A stretch of DNA of 21,718 bases from an uncultured Alistipes sp. (GTDB taxonomy: Bacteria > Bacteroidota > Bacteroidia > Bacteroidales > UBA932): the NCBI GenBank assembly GCA_900550465.1, contig URSC01000027.1:1-21718 (forward strand), read 5' to 3'. The position numbers were made by a program, and so were the translations under genes. Below the pieces are notes generated by a model. It was not told the origin of the DNA, ran no database searches, and saw nothing but the letters and a program-made list of their open reading frames with translations. Of the stretch, positions 7,741-15,379 are shown piece by piece (the stretch's first letter is position 1; the number at the start of each line of letters is the position of its first letter).

Positions 7741-9690
7741 ATGAAAATGAACAGAATCACATTGACAACCATAGCGGCCGGAGCAGGCATCCTGATGCTG
7801 CTCGCCTCCTGCCAGCGCGACGAACTCACCGGTGGAACCCCTGCCGGCGAGGAAGTGACCGTAAGTATTTCGGCTGTGATGCCGGAAGGTGATGAACCAG
7901 TGGTGAGAAGTGCCACGGACCCGGGAGACGGCAGCGATGTGAACAGATGTATCATGTCGATATACCTGGCGGATGAGGATTTACAGGCACCTATACTTTA
8001 TGCTGAGAAGGTGATAGCCTCTGTCAACGGAAAGACAGCGGTCTTTCCCGACCAGCGGCTGGTGTCCGGGCACGAGTACCGTTTCGTGTTCTGGGCGGAC
8101 CATGTGGCGAACAACACCTCAGAGACTGGACGGGCAGCCGACCTTCATTATGATACGCAGAATTTTCCTACCGTATCCTTCAAGGACGGAGCGGCATACA
8201 AGTCCAACGACGACACCCGCGACGCCTTCTTCCTCGTCGAGGACGTGACGGTCTCCGGTCCCAGCACTCAGAGTTTTGAACTGCGCCGCCCCTTCGGTCA
8301 GCTCAACATCATTACCAATGACTGGGGTGCCATACCGGAAGGAGAAGCAGCCGATCAGCTGCGGCCTGCCAAGGTGAAGCTGACCTTCAACGGTGTGCCC
8401 AATACCATTGATCTGCTGACCGGCGAAGTCAGCGGTGCGGCCAACTTCTCGGGCGAGGCCGTCGAAGTTTCGGAAATCGCACAGGACGGCGATGCCAAGC
8501 ACCTCTCCTTCGACTACATCCTGGCCGAGCCCGACGACCAGACCATCCTGCCCGGCTTCACCATGGACTTCCTGGCCGATGACGGTAAGACCAAAGTTAC
8601 CGACACCTACACCTTCACCAACATCCCCGTCCAGCGCAACTACCAGACCAACGTCCGCGGCAACCTCCTCACTGACCGCACCGGCGTCGAGATTGAGGTC
8701 GTCCCCGAGTTCGATGGAGAATATAACGAAATAGTCCCAGAAAAAGAGGTAGACAGTGAACAGGCACTTCTTGAAGTGCTGAAGGAAGGAGGATATGCTA
8801 AACTCAAGAAAGATATCACAATAAATGGCAATTCAAGTGTTGCGGACGGAAAAGAGGTAGCACTGGACTTGAATAATTGTACGCTTACTCTTACAGGAAC
8901 AATGAGTACAAAAGGAACTTCGAGTCTTACTCTTATCAATGGAACTGTTAAGTCTCCGAAAAAGTATGTGGCGAATAAGTATCTTGTCTCAGCTTCCGCA
9001 GGAGGTTCTGTAGCATTGGAAAATGTGGTAATGGAGTCTGTTGGAGCCGGTATTGGAATAGCACCCAAAGGAGATCCCGGTAAAGTTACTGTAAGAAATT
9101 CTAAGATTACAGCATATTCTTATGCGGTAGGTACTAATGCTAAGTCACCGATTTATAAAGCTGAAATAGAATTGATTAACTCTCAATTGGTGGGCATGAG
9201 TGCCGTACTTATGAATCTTCCTTCCAAGATAACAGTTTCAAAGTGTGTTCTGCAGGGTAGTATGCAAGCAATGATTTTGCGTGCAGGTACAGCAGAAATA
9301 ACTGATAGTCAGTTGAAACTGGTGTATGATAGCAGTAATGGGGAAGGAGACACGCCGGAAGAAGCAAAGGACAAATACATTGATGACTGGTTGACAGGAA
9401 ATGCTGTTCCTTTGGCCGCCTTGACAGTTGGTAATGATAATAGTGATGGGTATCTTTTTAAAACAGAACTGTCACTAGAAAATGTAGATATTATATCAGA
9501 AGAATCAGCCCCTCTTCCTGCAATGTATGTAAGAGCAAATGAAGATGCTGGTAAAGGTGTAACAATCACTTATGGCGCAGAGTGCAGAGTCAATGGTGAA
9601 ATAGTATATTATGATGGTGGCAAGAATATCACAATTAGCGGAACTCCTGTTATTGTCATTGTCGATGCCGATGATGACACCCGTCCATAG
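7741..9690 (+). CDS. DUF6562-type lipoprotein with C-terminal beta-helix module
   Basis: The product has 649 residues. The signal runs to LLASC with the lipidated Cys at residue 24. The adaptor domain (about 30-325) carries GDGSDVNRCIMSIYL, YRFVFWADHV, NDDTRDAFF, RPFGQLNIITNDW, VPNTIDLLTGEV, LSFDYILAE, and IPVQRNYQTNVRGNLLTDRTG. Residues ~335-645 are beta-helix rungs (SLTLINGTV, VALENVVM, VTVRNSKI, ITVSKCVL, AEITDSQL), homologous to part of the 2304 beta-helix. The first 42 bases of the gene differ at one base only from the first 42 of the 10018 gene, and the bases just upstream (GACTAAAAC) also agree, which points to recent duplication or gene conversion. The C-terminal module is AT-rich: 22/60 GC at 8881-8940 against 38/60 at 8641-8700. 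A surface display or binding role is inferred. Confidence 0.87.
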   Translation: MKMNRITLTTIAAGAGILMLLASCQRDELTGGTPAGEEVTVSISAVMPEGDEPVVRSATDPGDGSDVNRCIMSIYLADEDLQAPILYAEKVIASVNGKTAVFPDQRLVSGHEYRFVFWADHVANNTSETGRAADLHYDTQNFPTVSFKDGAAYKSNDDTRDAFFLVEDVTVSGPSTQSFELRRPFGQLNIITNDWGAIPEGEAADQLRPAKVKLTFNGVPNTIDLLTGEVSGAANFSGEAVEVSEIAQDGDAKHLSFDYILAEPDDQTILPGFTMDFLADDGKTKVTDTYTFTNIPVQRNYQTNVRGNLLTDRTGVEIEVVPEFDGEYNEIVPEKEVDSEQALLEVLKEGGYAKLKKDITINGNSSVADGKEVALDLNNCTLTLTGTMSTKGTSSLTLINGTVKSPKKYVANKYLVSASAGGSVALENVVMESVGAGIGIAPKGDPGKVTVRNSKITAYSYAVGTNAKSPIYKAEIELINSQLVGMSAVLMNLPSKITVSKCVLQGSMQAMILRAGTAEITDSQLKLVYDSSNGEGDTPEEAKDKYIDDWLTGNAVPLAALTVGNDNSDGYLFKTELSLENVDIISEESAPLPAMYVRANEDAGKGVTITYGAECRVNGEIVYYDGGKNITISGTPVIVIVDADDDTRP

Positions 9691-9703
9691 TGTATTTTGC
9701 TAG

Positions 9704-9953
9704 CCGCAACGGCAGTAAAACCCGTGAAACGCTGCCGTTGTGGAGGAGGAATGGAATAGCGATGCCGTCTAGAAAGCGCACAGCATGGATGTATGGCAGA
9801 ACGTGATGCCGCAACGGCAGCGAAACCCGCGAAATGCTGCCGTTGTGGAGGAGGAATGGAATAGCGATGCCGTCTAGAAAGCGCACAGCATGGATGTATG
9901 GCGGAACGTGATGCCGCAACGGCAGCAAAACCCGCGAAACGCTGCCGTTGTGG
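9704..9953 (+). repeat. Tandem 105-base repeat carrying three 40-base hairpins (family 2)
   Basis: Three copies of CCGCAACGGCAG - 16-base loop - CTGCCGTTGTGG start at 9704, 9809 and 9914, exactly 105 bases apart. Each arm pair forms a 12-bp stem if one G-U pair is allowed. The two 65-base spacers between hairpins are nearly identical to each other. The array fills most of the 327-base leader between the 7741 and 10018 genes. No U-tract follows the hairpins, so they are not classic intrinsic terminators. They could stabilise or process the mRNA, or act as DNA elements of the REP type. Confidence 0.9.
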
Positions 9954-10017
9954 AAAGCGGAAGAGTACAGACAGAAACAAACAAATAAACAATACGAGAC
10001 ATACAAAGACTAAAACG

Positions 10018-11787
10018 ATGAAAATGAACAGAATCACATTGACAACCATAGCAGCCGGAACGGCTGCCGTGATGCTGCTGGCCTCCTGCCAGCGCGACGA
10101 GCTCCGTGGCGGGGCTCTGGAAGGGGAGGAGCGTGCGGTGACGGTGACGGCCCTGATGCCGTCGGATCCGGTGGCGGTGAGAAGTGCGGAGACGCCCGGC
10201 GACGGGACTCTGGCCAACCGCTGCCTGATGCAGGTCTACGTAGTGGACGACCCCCAGGCTCCGGTAGCATACGGAGAGCCTCAGGAAACGGCTGTGACCT
10301 CTCTGAGTGCGACTTTCGAGGCGCGTCTGATGAGCGGCCATGCCTACCGCCTGGTCTTCTGGGCGGACTGCGCGACGGCTCCGGCTGCTGAAGGCGGAGA
10401 GTACAAGGACAAGTATTACGATACCGGGGAGTTCCCTTCCAAGGTGAGTCTCATAACCACGGCTTTCCAGGGCAACCAGGATGAGCTGGACGCCTTCTTC
10501 GGCGAGGCATCCGTGACAGCGGAGCAGCTTGCCGCCGGTCCGGTGAGCGTGACAGCTGACCTGACCCGCCCTTTCGGCCAGCTGAACATCTACGCCACCG
10601 ATTATGCGCAGATCCCGGTCGAGAGCATGAAGCCCGCCGCAGTGAATATTGCCTTTACCAGTATTTACACCTCCATAGACCTGACCACCGGAGAACTTTC
10701 CGGCCTGGAGCCGGTGACTTATGCCGCCGCCGTGACGCCTCATGATGCTGCGACCGGTCACCTGACATTTGACTACCTGCTGGCTACCGGCGAGGAGGAC
10801 GCCATAGCGGATTTCACGATGAATTTCTATACCTCCGCCGATGCAACTGCCGGGGCAGCCGAGCCCTACACCTTCTCCAGCATCCCCGTGCGCCGCAACT
10901 ACATCACCAATGTCCGCGGCAACCTGCTTACAGACCGCACGGCAGTGACGGTGGACGTTGTCCCCTTATTCAGCAATGCTGAGGACAACCCCATCGAGGT
11001 CAATCTCGTTGAGGCCGGCTCTACGGTCAATATGCCGGATGATGACATCGTGGTGACTGTTCCCGAGGGGACAATGACTTCCTCCGAGGTCTACACCATC
11101 ACGGCCAAGTCCGTGGTGCTCGCGGGTGAGGGTGCTGCCGCTGAGGACAATATCATGGAGAGCATCCGGATGAATATCACCGCCGAGGAGGGAGTGACCG
11201 TCCGCAATCTGGCATTCACCGGAGAAACCCCGAAGGTGGACGGCAACGCCTCCATCTCCATCAAAACTCCCGGCGAGGTGGTGGTAGAGAATATTGCCTG
11301 GGACAGGGACTGCTACAACCCGATAGAGATCAACCTTGATGAGAATGGTGCACCATCTTCCGCCGTCACCGTCCGCAACTGCGACTTCCAGACAGCCGTG
11401 AGCAACAACTGTATCTCGGTCTTTGGAATGAGCGAAGGGGGAGTGGTGAACATTGAGAACTGCACCTTTGCGAAGGCCAATAATGCTCTGCGCATGAGCA
11501 ACCGCACCAATGCCGAGAACGTGGTGCTGAACATAACCGACTGTACCTATGAGGAAACAACAGATGATGCATATGCCGGTTTCCTGCTCTTCCAGGACTA
11601 CACCAGTGCGGATCCTCTTACGGCCAAGGCTTTCTCTACCTGGACAGTCAACTTCACCAATCTCGTAGGTCCTGAAGGAACCAAAATCACTGAGGATTAC
11701 GAAAGTCAGGTATGGTACATGTACTACGATAACGGAGGCGGTCTGGTCAATGATGAAACCCAGTTCCCTGTAATCAACTATAAATAA
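10018..11787 (+). CDS. DUF6562-type lipoprotein with beta-helix-like C-terminal module
   Basis: The start at 10018 gives 589 residues and a signal peptide ending in LLASC (Cys 24), matching the 7741 paralogue. An in-frame upstream extension to 9898 would translate the hairpin repeats and bury the signal, so I rejected it. The adaptor domain (about 30-320) carries GDGTLANRCLMQVYV, YRLVFWADCA, NQDELDAFF, RPFGQLNIYATDY, LTFDYLLA and IPVRRNYITNVRGNLLTDRT. Residues ~325-589 contain beta-helix-like rungs (VTVRNLAF, VVVENIAW, VTVRNCDF, VVNIENCTF, VVLNITDCTY), a short single-stack version of the modules in 2304 and 7741. Unlike those, this C-terminal part stays GC-rich (37/60 at 11341-11400). The next gene follows after 12 bases, so 10018 and 11800 probably share a transcript. 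Confidence 0.87.
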   Translation: MKMNRITLTTIAAGTAAVMLLASCQRDELRGGALEGEERAVTVTALMPSDPVAVRSAETPGDGTLANRCLMQVYVVDDPQAPVAYGEPQETAVTSLSATFEARLMSGHAYRLVFWADCATAPAAEGGEYKDKYYDTGEFPSKVSLITTAFQGNQDELDAFFGEASVTAEQLAAGPVSVTADLTRPFGQLNIYATDYAQIPVESMKPAAVNIAFTSIYTSIDLTTGELSGLEPVTYAAAVTPHDAATGHLTFDYLLATGEEDAIADFTMNFYTSADATAGAAEPYTFSSIPVRRNYITNVRGNLLTDRTAVTVDVVPLFSNAEDNPIEVNLVEAGSTVNMPDDDIVVTVPEGTMTSSEVYTITAKSVVLAGEGAAAEDNIMESIRMNITAEEGVTVRNLAFTGETPKVDGNASISIKTPGEVVVENIAWDRDCYNPIEINLDENGAPSSAVTVRNCDFQTAVSNNCISVFGMSEGGVVNIENCTFAKANNALRMSNRTNAENVVLNITDCTYEETTDDAYAGFLLFQDYTSADPLTAKAFSTWTVNFTNLVGPEGTKITEDYESQVWYMYYDNGGGLVNDETQFPVINYK

Positions 11788-11799
11788 TATCTAAAAATA

Positions 11800-12774
11800 A
11801 TGAAAAACACACCATTCAGACTATTCGCAGCGGCATTGGCCCTGCTGTCACTCGGACTCAGCTCCTGTCAGGAGACGGAGAGGGAATCCCTTGCCCCTGA
11901 GGAAGCTGAATGGAGTATCACCGTTACGGCCTCCATTCCGACAGCACCTGTTGTCAGGAGTGAGGCCGCTCCCGGTGACGGTACTTCCGCCAACCGCTGT
12001 ATCCTCGAAGTTTATGAGAACGATGTGTTCAGCGGTGCCCGGTATGTGGCTCCTGTGCAGGACATGGGGGCCGTCTTTGAGGATGTGCATCTGATTGCCG
12101 GGGGCTCGTATGAGCTGGTCTTCTGGGCTGACTGTGCCGCCGAAGGAGAGGACGGCAGCTTTACTGACCTGTATTATGGAACTGAGGCCGGTCTGACGCA
12201 GATAGCCCTCAATACCGACAACTACATCAACAGCGAGGACGGTCACGATGCCTTCTGTGCTGTACTCAGTGTCGCTGAACTGAGCGACGATCAGCCTCTT
12301 GAAGCAACCCTTACCCGTCCTTTCGGCCAGATCCGCCTCTACACGGATGACCTTGACTGGCTGCCTGAGCCGGTAGTGGACCTGACGCAGATCCGTGCCG
12401 AAGTGGCGTTCTCCCGCATATATACGGTTTACAATGCCTTGACCGGAGGGATGTCCGGCCTTCTGGTGGACGCCCTGATGCCCGCGGAGGTGTCCGTGCC
12501 GGTGGACATTGTTGCAGGAGATGACGCCGCTGCCCCCACCGGTCAGATTTCATTTGACTACTTCCTGGCCTCTCCCGAAGAGGACCAGACCCTCATAGAT
12601 TTTACCCTGACCCTTACAGATGCCTCTACAGGCGCCCGGCTCTGCGCGCCCTTCGCCGCCTCCAGCATTCCCCTCCAGCGCAACTGGATCACCAACGTCC
12701 ACGGCAACTTCCTTACCCGCGGCCTCGATATCACAGTTGACCTCGTCCCTGACTTCACAGGAGTGACCGACTAG
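11800..12774 (+). CDS. Minimal DUF6562-type lipoprotein without display module
   Basis: The product has 324 residues with a signal peptide ending LSSC (Cys 23). The adaptor domain takes up the whole mature protein: GDGTSANRCILEVY, YELVFWADCA, SEDGHDAFC, RPFGQIRLYTDDL, ISFDYFLAS, IPLQRNWITNVHGNFLTRG, and a final DLVPDFTGVTD where longer paralogues continue into their C-terminal modules. It is the last gene of the cluster, 12 bases after 10018. It converges with the permease gene, only 8 bases separating the two stop codons, and I see no clear terminator between them. As a bare adaptor it may be the basal or accessory unit of the set. That is inference. Confidence 0.85.
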   Translation: MKNTPFRLFAAALALLSLGLSSCQETERESLAPEEAEWSITVTASIPTAPVVRSEAAPGDGTSANRCILEVYENDVFSGARYVAPVQDMGAVFEDVHLIAGGSYELVFWADCAAEGEDGSFTDLYYGTEAGLTQIALNTDNYINSEDGHDAFCAVLSVAELSDDQPLEATLTRPFGQIRLYTDDLDWLPEPVVDLTQIRAEVAFSRIYTVYNALTGGMSGLLVDALMPAEVSVPVDIVAGDDAAAPTGQISFDYFLASPEEDQTLIDFTLTLTDASTGARLCAPFAASSIPLQRNWITNVHGNFLTRGLDITVDLVPDFTGVTD

Positions 12775-12782
12775 TCCTGGAA

Positions 12783-14054
12783 CTACTCATACCGCAGGCA
12801 CTCGATAGGATCGAGGGCAGCAGCGCGTTTTGCGGGGAGATAGCCGGAGAGGATGCCGACGGCCATGCAGAGGGCGATGGCCAGGAGCATCCACAGCCAG
12901 GGGATGATGAAGGAGGCCTGCATGACGGCGGCGATGATGTTGCCGATGAGGATGCCGGCGACTATGCCTATCAGGCCGCCGGTCTGGCCGATGATTACCG
13001 ACTCCATCAGAAACTGTGCCCTGATACGTTTCGAGGCTGCTCCCAGTGCCTTGCGCGTGCCGATCTCCCTGGTGCGCTCGCGTACCGATACCAGCATGAT
13101 GTTCATCAGGCCTACTGTCGCTCCTGTAAGGGTGACCAGTCCGATTACGATGGCGGCGATGGTGAGGGTGCGCATCGTGGAGTTCAGCTCCTCGATGACC
13201 GCCTCGCTGCGGGTGATGCGGAAGTCAGCGTCGTCGAACGGGGCCAGCCTCCGGACTGCCCTGAATGTCATTTCGGCCTCGGTAGCGGCTGTTTCGGAGC
13301 TAACGGACGGTTCCGGGAGGATGCCGATCGTGAAGTCGGGGGTGGATGCGGCGAGATTGGCCAGGGCATTGGTGTAGGGCACCAGAATGTTGTCGTCCAT
13401 GCTGCCCCCGGCATTGTTCCCCACCGGAGCCGTTACACCTATTACTATATAGCTGCGTCCCGAGATATGCACCGTCTGGCCCACCGGGTCGTCCTGCGCT
13501 TCGAAGAGGGTGCGGGCCACATTGTCCCCTATGACACAATAGAACCGGCCTCCCTCCACGTCGGCTGCCGAGAGACTGCGGCCGGAGGAGAGTTCCAGCA
13601 TATTGTACTTCATATAGTTGCCGTCGGTGGCGATGACGTCGGTCGTGGGATTGGTGCGCTTCTGTCCTGCCTCGGCTCTGGTGCCGGAGAGGACTGTGGT
13701 GAATATGGAGACTGTCGCTGGAGTGCTGTAGTAGTCTGTGAACCGCTCGGCCTGGGCTCTGGATATCTCCCGTTGGTTGCGGATACGGTGCATGCCGGCG
13801 GGCATGGAGTAGAGCGAGCGGATGTTGATGATGCCGGCGCCCATACGGCTGTAGGCGTTCCTCAGTGTGGCGTCCATTGAGCTTACGGCTGTGAGAATGC
13901 CCACCAGGGAGGTGATGCCGAGGGCAATGATGGCTATGGTCAGGGAAGACCGGAGCTTGTTGGACCTGATGGCCCTGAATGCCATGGCGATGTTCTCGGC
14001 GGCAAGGGTGAGGCGGCGGTTGCGGCGGGGGGTGGCTGATATTCTCCTCTTCAT
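12783..14054 (-). CDS. MacB/FtsX-type ABC transporter permease
   Basis: The start at 14054 gives 423 residues; an in-frame ATG at 14114 overlaps the divergent promoter region and adds an unconvincing leader, so I prefer 14054. A basic N terminus (MKRRISATPRRNRR) precedes AFRAIRSNKLRSSLTIAIIALGI, typical of the cytoplasmic entry to TM1 (about 38-58). A periplasmic MacB-like core of ~240 residues follows, including VARTLFEAQDDPVGQTVHI. The FtsX domain has TM2 (~300-325), then SVRERTREIGTRKALGA, TM3 (~352-376), TM4 (~385-404) and a closing LPAKRAAALDPIECLRYE, all characteristic of MacB-type permeases. Such proteins work with an ATPase, and often a periplasmic adaptor, to move substrates or drive lipoprotein or envelope processes. 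No ATPase gene is visible here, so the partner must lie elsewhere or just upstream on the same strand. The substrate is unknown. Confidence 0.9.
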   Translation of the reverse strand: MKRRISATPRRNRRLTLAAENIAMAFRAIRSNKLRSSLTIAIIALGITSLVGILTAVSSMDATLRNAYSRMGAGIINIRSLYSMPAGMHRIRNQREISRAQAERFTDYYSTPATVSIFTTVLSGTRAEAGQKRTNPTTDVIATDGNYMKYNMLELSSGRSLSAADVEGGRFYCVIGDNVARTLFEAQDDPVGQTVHISGRSYIVIGVTAPVGNNAGGSMDDNILVPYTNALANLAASTPDFTIGILPEPSVSSETAATEAEMTFRAVRRLAPFDDADFRITRSEAVIEELNSTMRTLTIAAIVIGLVTLTGATVGLMNIMLVSVRERTREIGTRKALGAASKRIRAQFLMESVIIGQTGGLIGIVAGILIGNIIAAVMQASFIIPWLWMLLAIALCMAVGILSGYLPAKRAAALDPIECLRYE

Positions 14055-14113
14055 GACTTTCACACGTTTTAGAAAATGATGTTGTAAAAATAGGAAATTA
14101 TCTCCGATTGACA

Positions 14114-14121
14114 TACCTTTG
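14114..14121 (+). promoter_or_regulatory. Bacteroidota -7 promoter box (TACCTTTG) for the pseudouridine synthase-era unit
   Basis: TACCTTTG matches the Bacteroidota TAnnTTTG element, 37 bases before the ATG at 14159, in the AT-rich divergent gap with the permease gene. No well-placed -33 TTG was found, so strength is uncertain. It is the only good match in this gap. Confidence 0.6.
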
Positions 14122-14158
14122 CACGCAATTTCAGTAAAAATTTAAGATAGCTATCGAC

Positions 14159-15379
14159 ATGAGACCACGCATCAGGCGGTCGCAGACCCGGGAGGGACAG
14201 GACCACGCAGAGTACAGGACAACAGAACACAGAGACTACAGGGCTTCCGGAGAGAAACCATCTTACAGACCCCGCAGGACCTTCGACCGCAACGGTGAGG
14301 GACGCCCCGAAGGCAGATTCTCTGACAGACAGGATTTCCGCGGCGGCAGGCCCGGATACGGCGGACGACGTCAGGACAATGGCGGAAGGTCCGAAAACGC
14401 AGGTGCCCGTCCGGGATTCCGCGGAGGTGACAGACCGGGATTCCGGGGAGACAAGCCCGGATTCCGCGGAGGAAAACCCGGATTCGGCGGCAGCAGGCCC
14501 GGATTCCGCGACAAGGGCGGCAGGTCCTTCGCGGCAGGAGAGCGTACGGACCGTCAGCCAAGGGAGCGCCGAGGCTTCGAGCACCGTCTCCGCTCCGAGC
14601 ATCCCGGCATGGAGAAGCCCCGTGTCCCGCAGACTCCGGCAGTGGTGAAAGAGGACGACGGATTGGTGCGTCTTAACAAATTCATCGCCAACTCCGGCAT
14701 CTGCTCCCGCCGCGAGGCTGACGAGTACATTTCCGCCGGTCTGGTGACAATCAACGGTGAGGTCGTCACCGGGATGGGAGTCAAGGTCAATCCTGACCAG
14801 GACGATGTCCGCTTCAACGGAGAGCGTCTGCGCGGTGAGAAGAAGGTCTACGTCCTGCTCAACAAGCCCAAGGACTTCGTGACCACTACCAGCGACCCCC
14901 ATGCGGAGAAGAACGTGATGCAGCTCATCAGCAGGGAACTGTGTCCTGAGCGCATTTTCCCCGTAGGTCGTCTGGATAAATCCACGACCGGAGTACTGCT
15001 GCTGACCAACGACGGGGAACTGGCCGAGAAACTCACACACCCCTCGTATCAGAAAAAGAAAATATATCAGGTGACCCTGGACAAGAACGTGAAGCCTGAG
15101 GACATGGACAAGCTTGTAAGTGGCGTGGACCTGGAGGACGGCCCGGCATACGCCGATGAAGTGGCCTACAACGGGGATGACCGCAGCATCGTGGGCATCG
15201 AGATCCACTCGGGCCGCAACCGTATTGTCCGCCGCATGTTCGAGGCCCTCGGCTACCGGGTAAGAAAGCTCGACAGAGTGTATTTCGCCGGACTTACCAA
15301 GAAAAATCTGCGCCGCGGCCAGTGGAGATTCCTCAGCGACGAGGAGGTGACCATGCTCAAGCTCAATTTCTATGAGTAA
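14159..15379 (+). CDS. RsuA/RluB-family rRNA pseudouridine synthase with long Arg/Gly-rich N-terminal extension
   Basis: The product has 406 residues. The C-terminal ~240 form the enzyme: an S4 RNA-binding domain (VRLNKFIANSGICSRREAD... VTINGEVV, ~170-215) and the pseudouridine synthase domain with the catalytic Asp in VGRLDKSTTGVLLLTNDG (Asp 273). YQVTLD, GIEIHSGRNRIVRRMFEALG and KLDRVYFAGL follow. This family isomerises a specific uridine in 23S or 16S rRNA; RluB-like is the closest match, but RluE/RluF/RsuA cannot be excluded. Residues 1-165 are an Arg/Gly/Asp-rich, probably disordered extension. It includes five [RK]PGF repeats at 84-119, which may give extra RNA contact. The start is set by the first ATG after the promoter. 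The last 8 bases overlap era, suggesting coupled translation. Confidence 0.92.
   Translation: MRPRIRRSQTREGQDHAEYRTTEHRDYRASGEKPSYRPRRTFDRNGEGRPEGRFSDRQDFRGGRPGYGGRRQDNGGRSENAGARPGFRGGDRPGFRGDKPGFRGGKPGFGGSRPGFRDKGGRSFAAGERTDRQPRERRGFEHRLRSEHPGMEKPRVPQTPAVVKEDDGLVRLNKFIANSGICSRREADEYISAGLVTINGEVVTGMGVKVNPDQDDVRFNGERLRGEKKVYVLLNKPKDFVTTTSDPHAEKNVMQLISRELCPERIFPVGRLDKSTTGVLLLTNDGELAEKLTHPSYQKKKIYQVTLDKNVKPEDMDKLVSGVDLEDGPAYADEVAYNGDDRSIVGIEIHSGRNRIVRRMFEALGYRVRKLDRVYFAGLTKKNLRRGQWRFLSDEEVTMLKLNFYE
14405..14516 (+). repeat. Short tandem coding repeat ([RK]PGF units) in the pseudouridine synthase gene
   Basis: Five copies of CCGG(G)ATTC, spaced about 21-24 bases, encode RPGFRGGD, RPGFRGD, KPGFRGG, KPGFGGS and RPGFRDK. 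The in-frame period (7-8 residues) and its place in a low-complexity tail suggest a slippage-prone, length-variable RGG-like segment. Confidence 0.8.

Noticed and set aside
9898..10017. Upstream in-frame start for the 10018 gene
   Set aside because: It would translate the hairpin repeat and put 40 charged residues ahead of a good lipoprotein signal; the paralogue at 7741 starts at the equivalent of 10018.
14055..14114. Upstream ATG for the permease
   Set aside because: It adds a 20-residue leader with no counterpart in the family and overlaps the -7 box of the divergent gene. The basic MKRR start at 14054 fits better.
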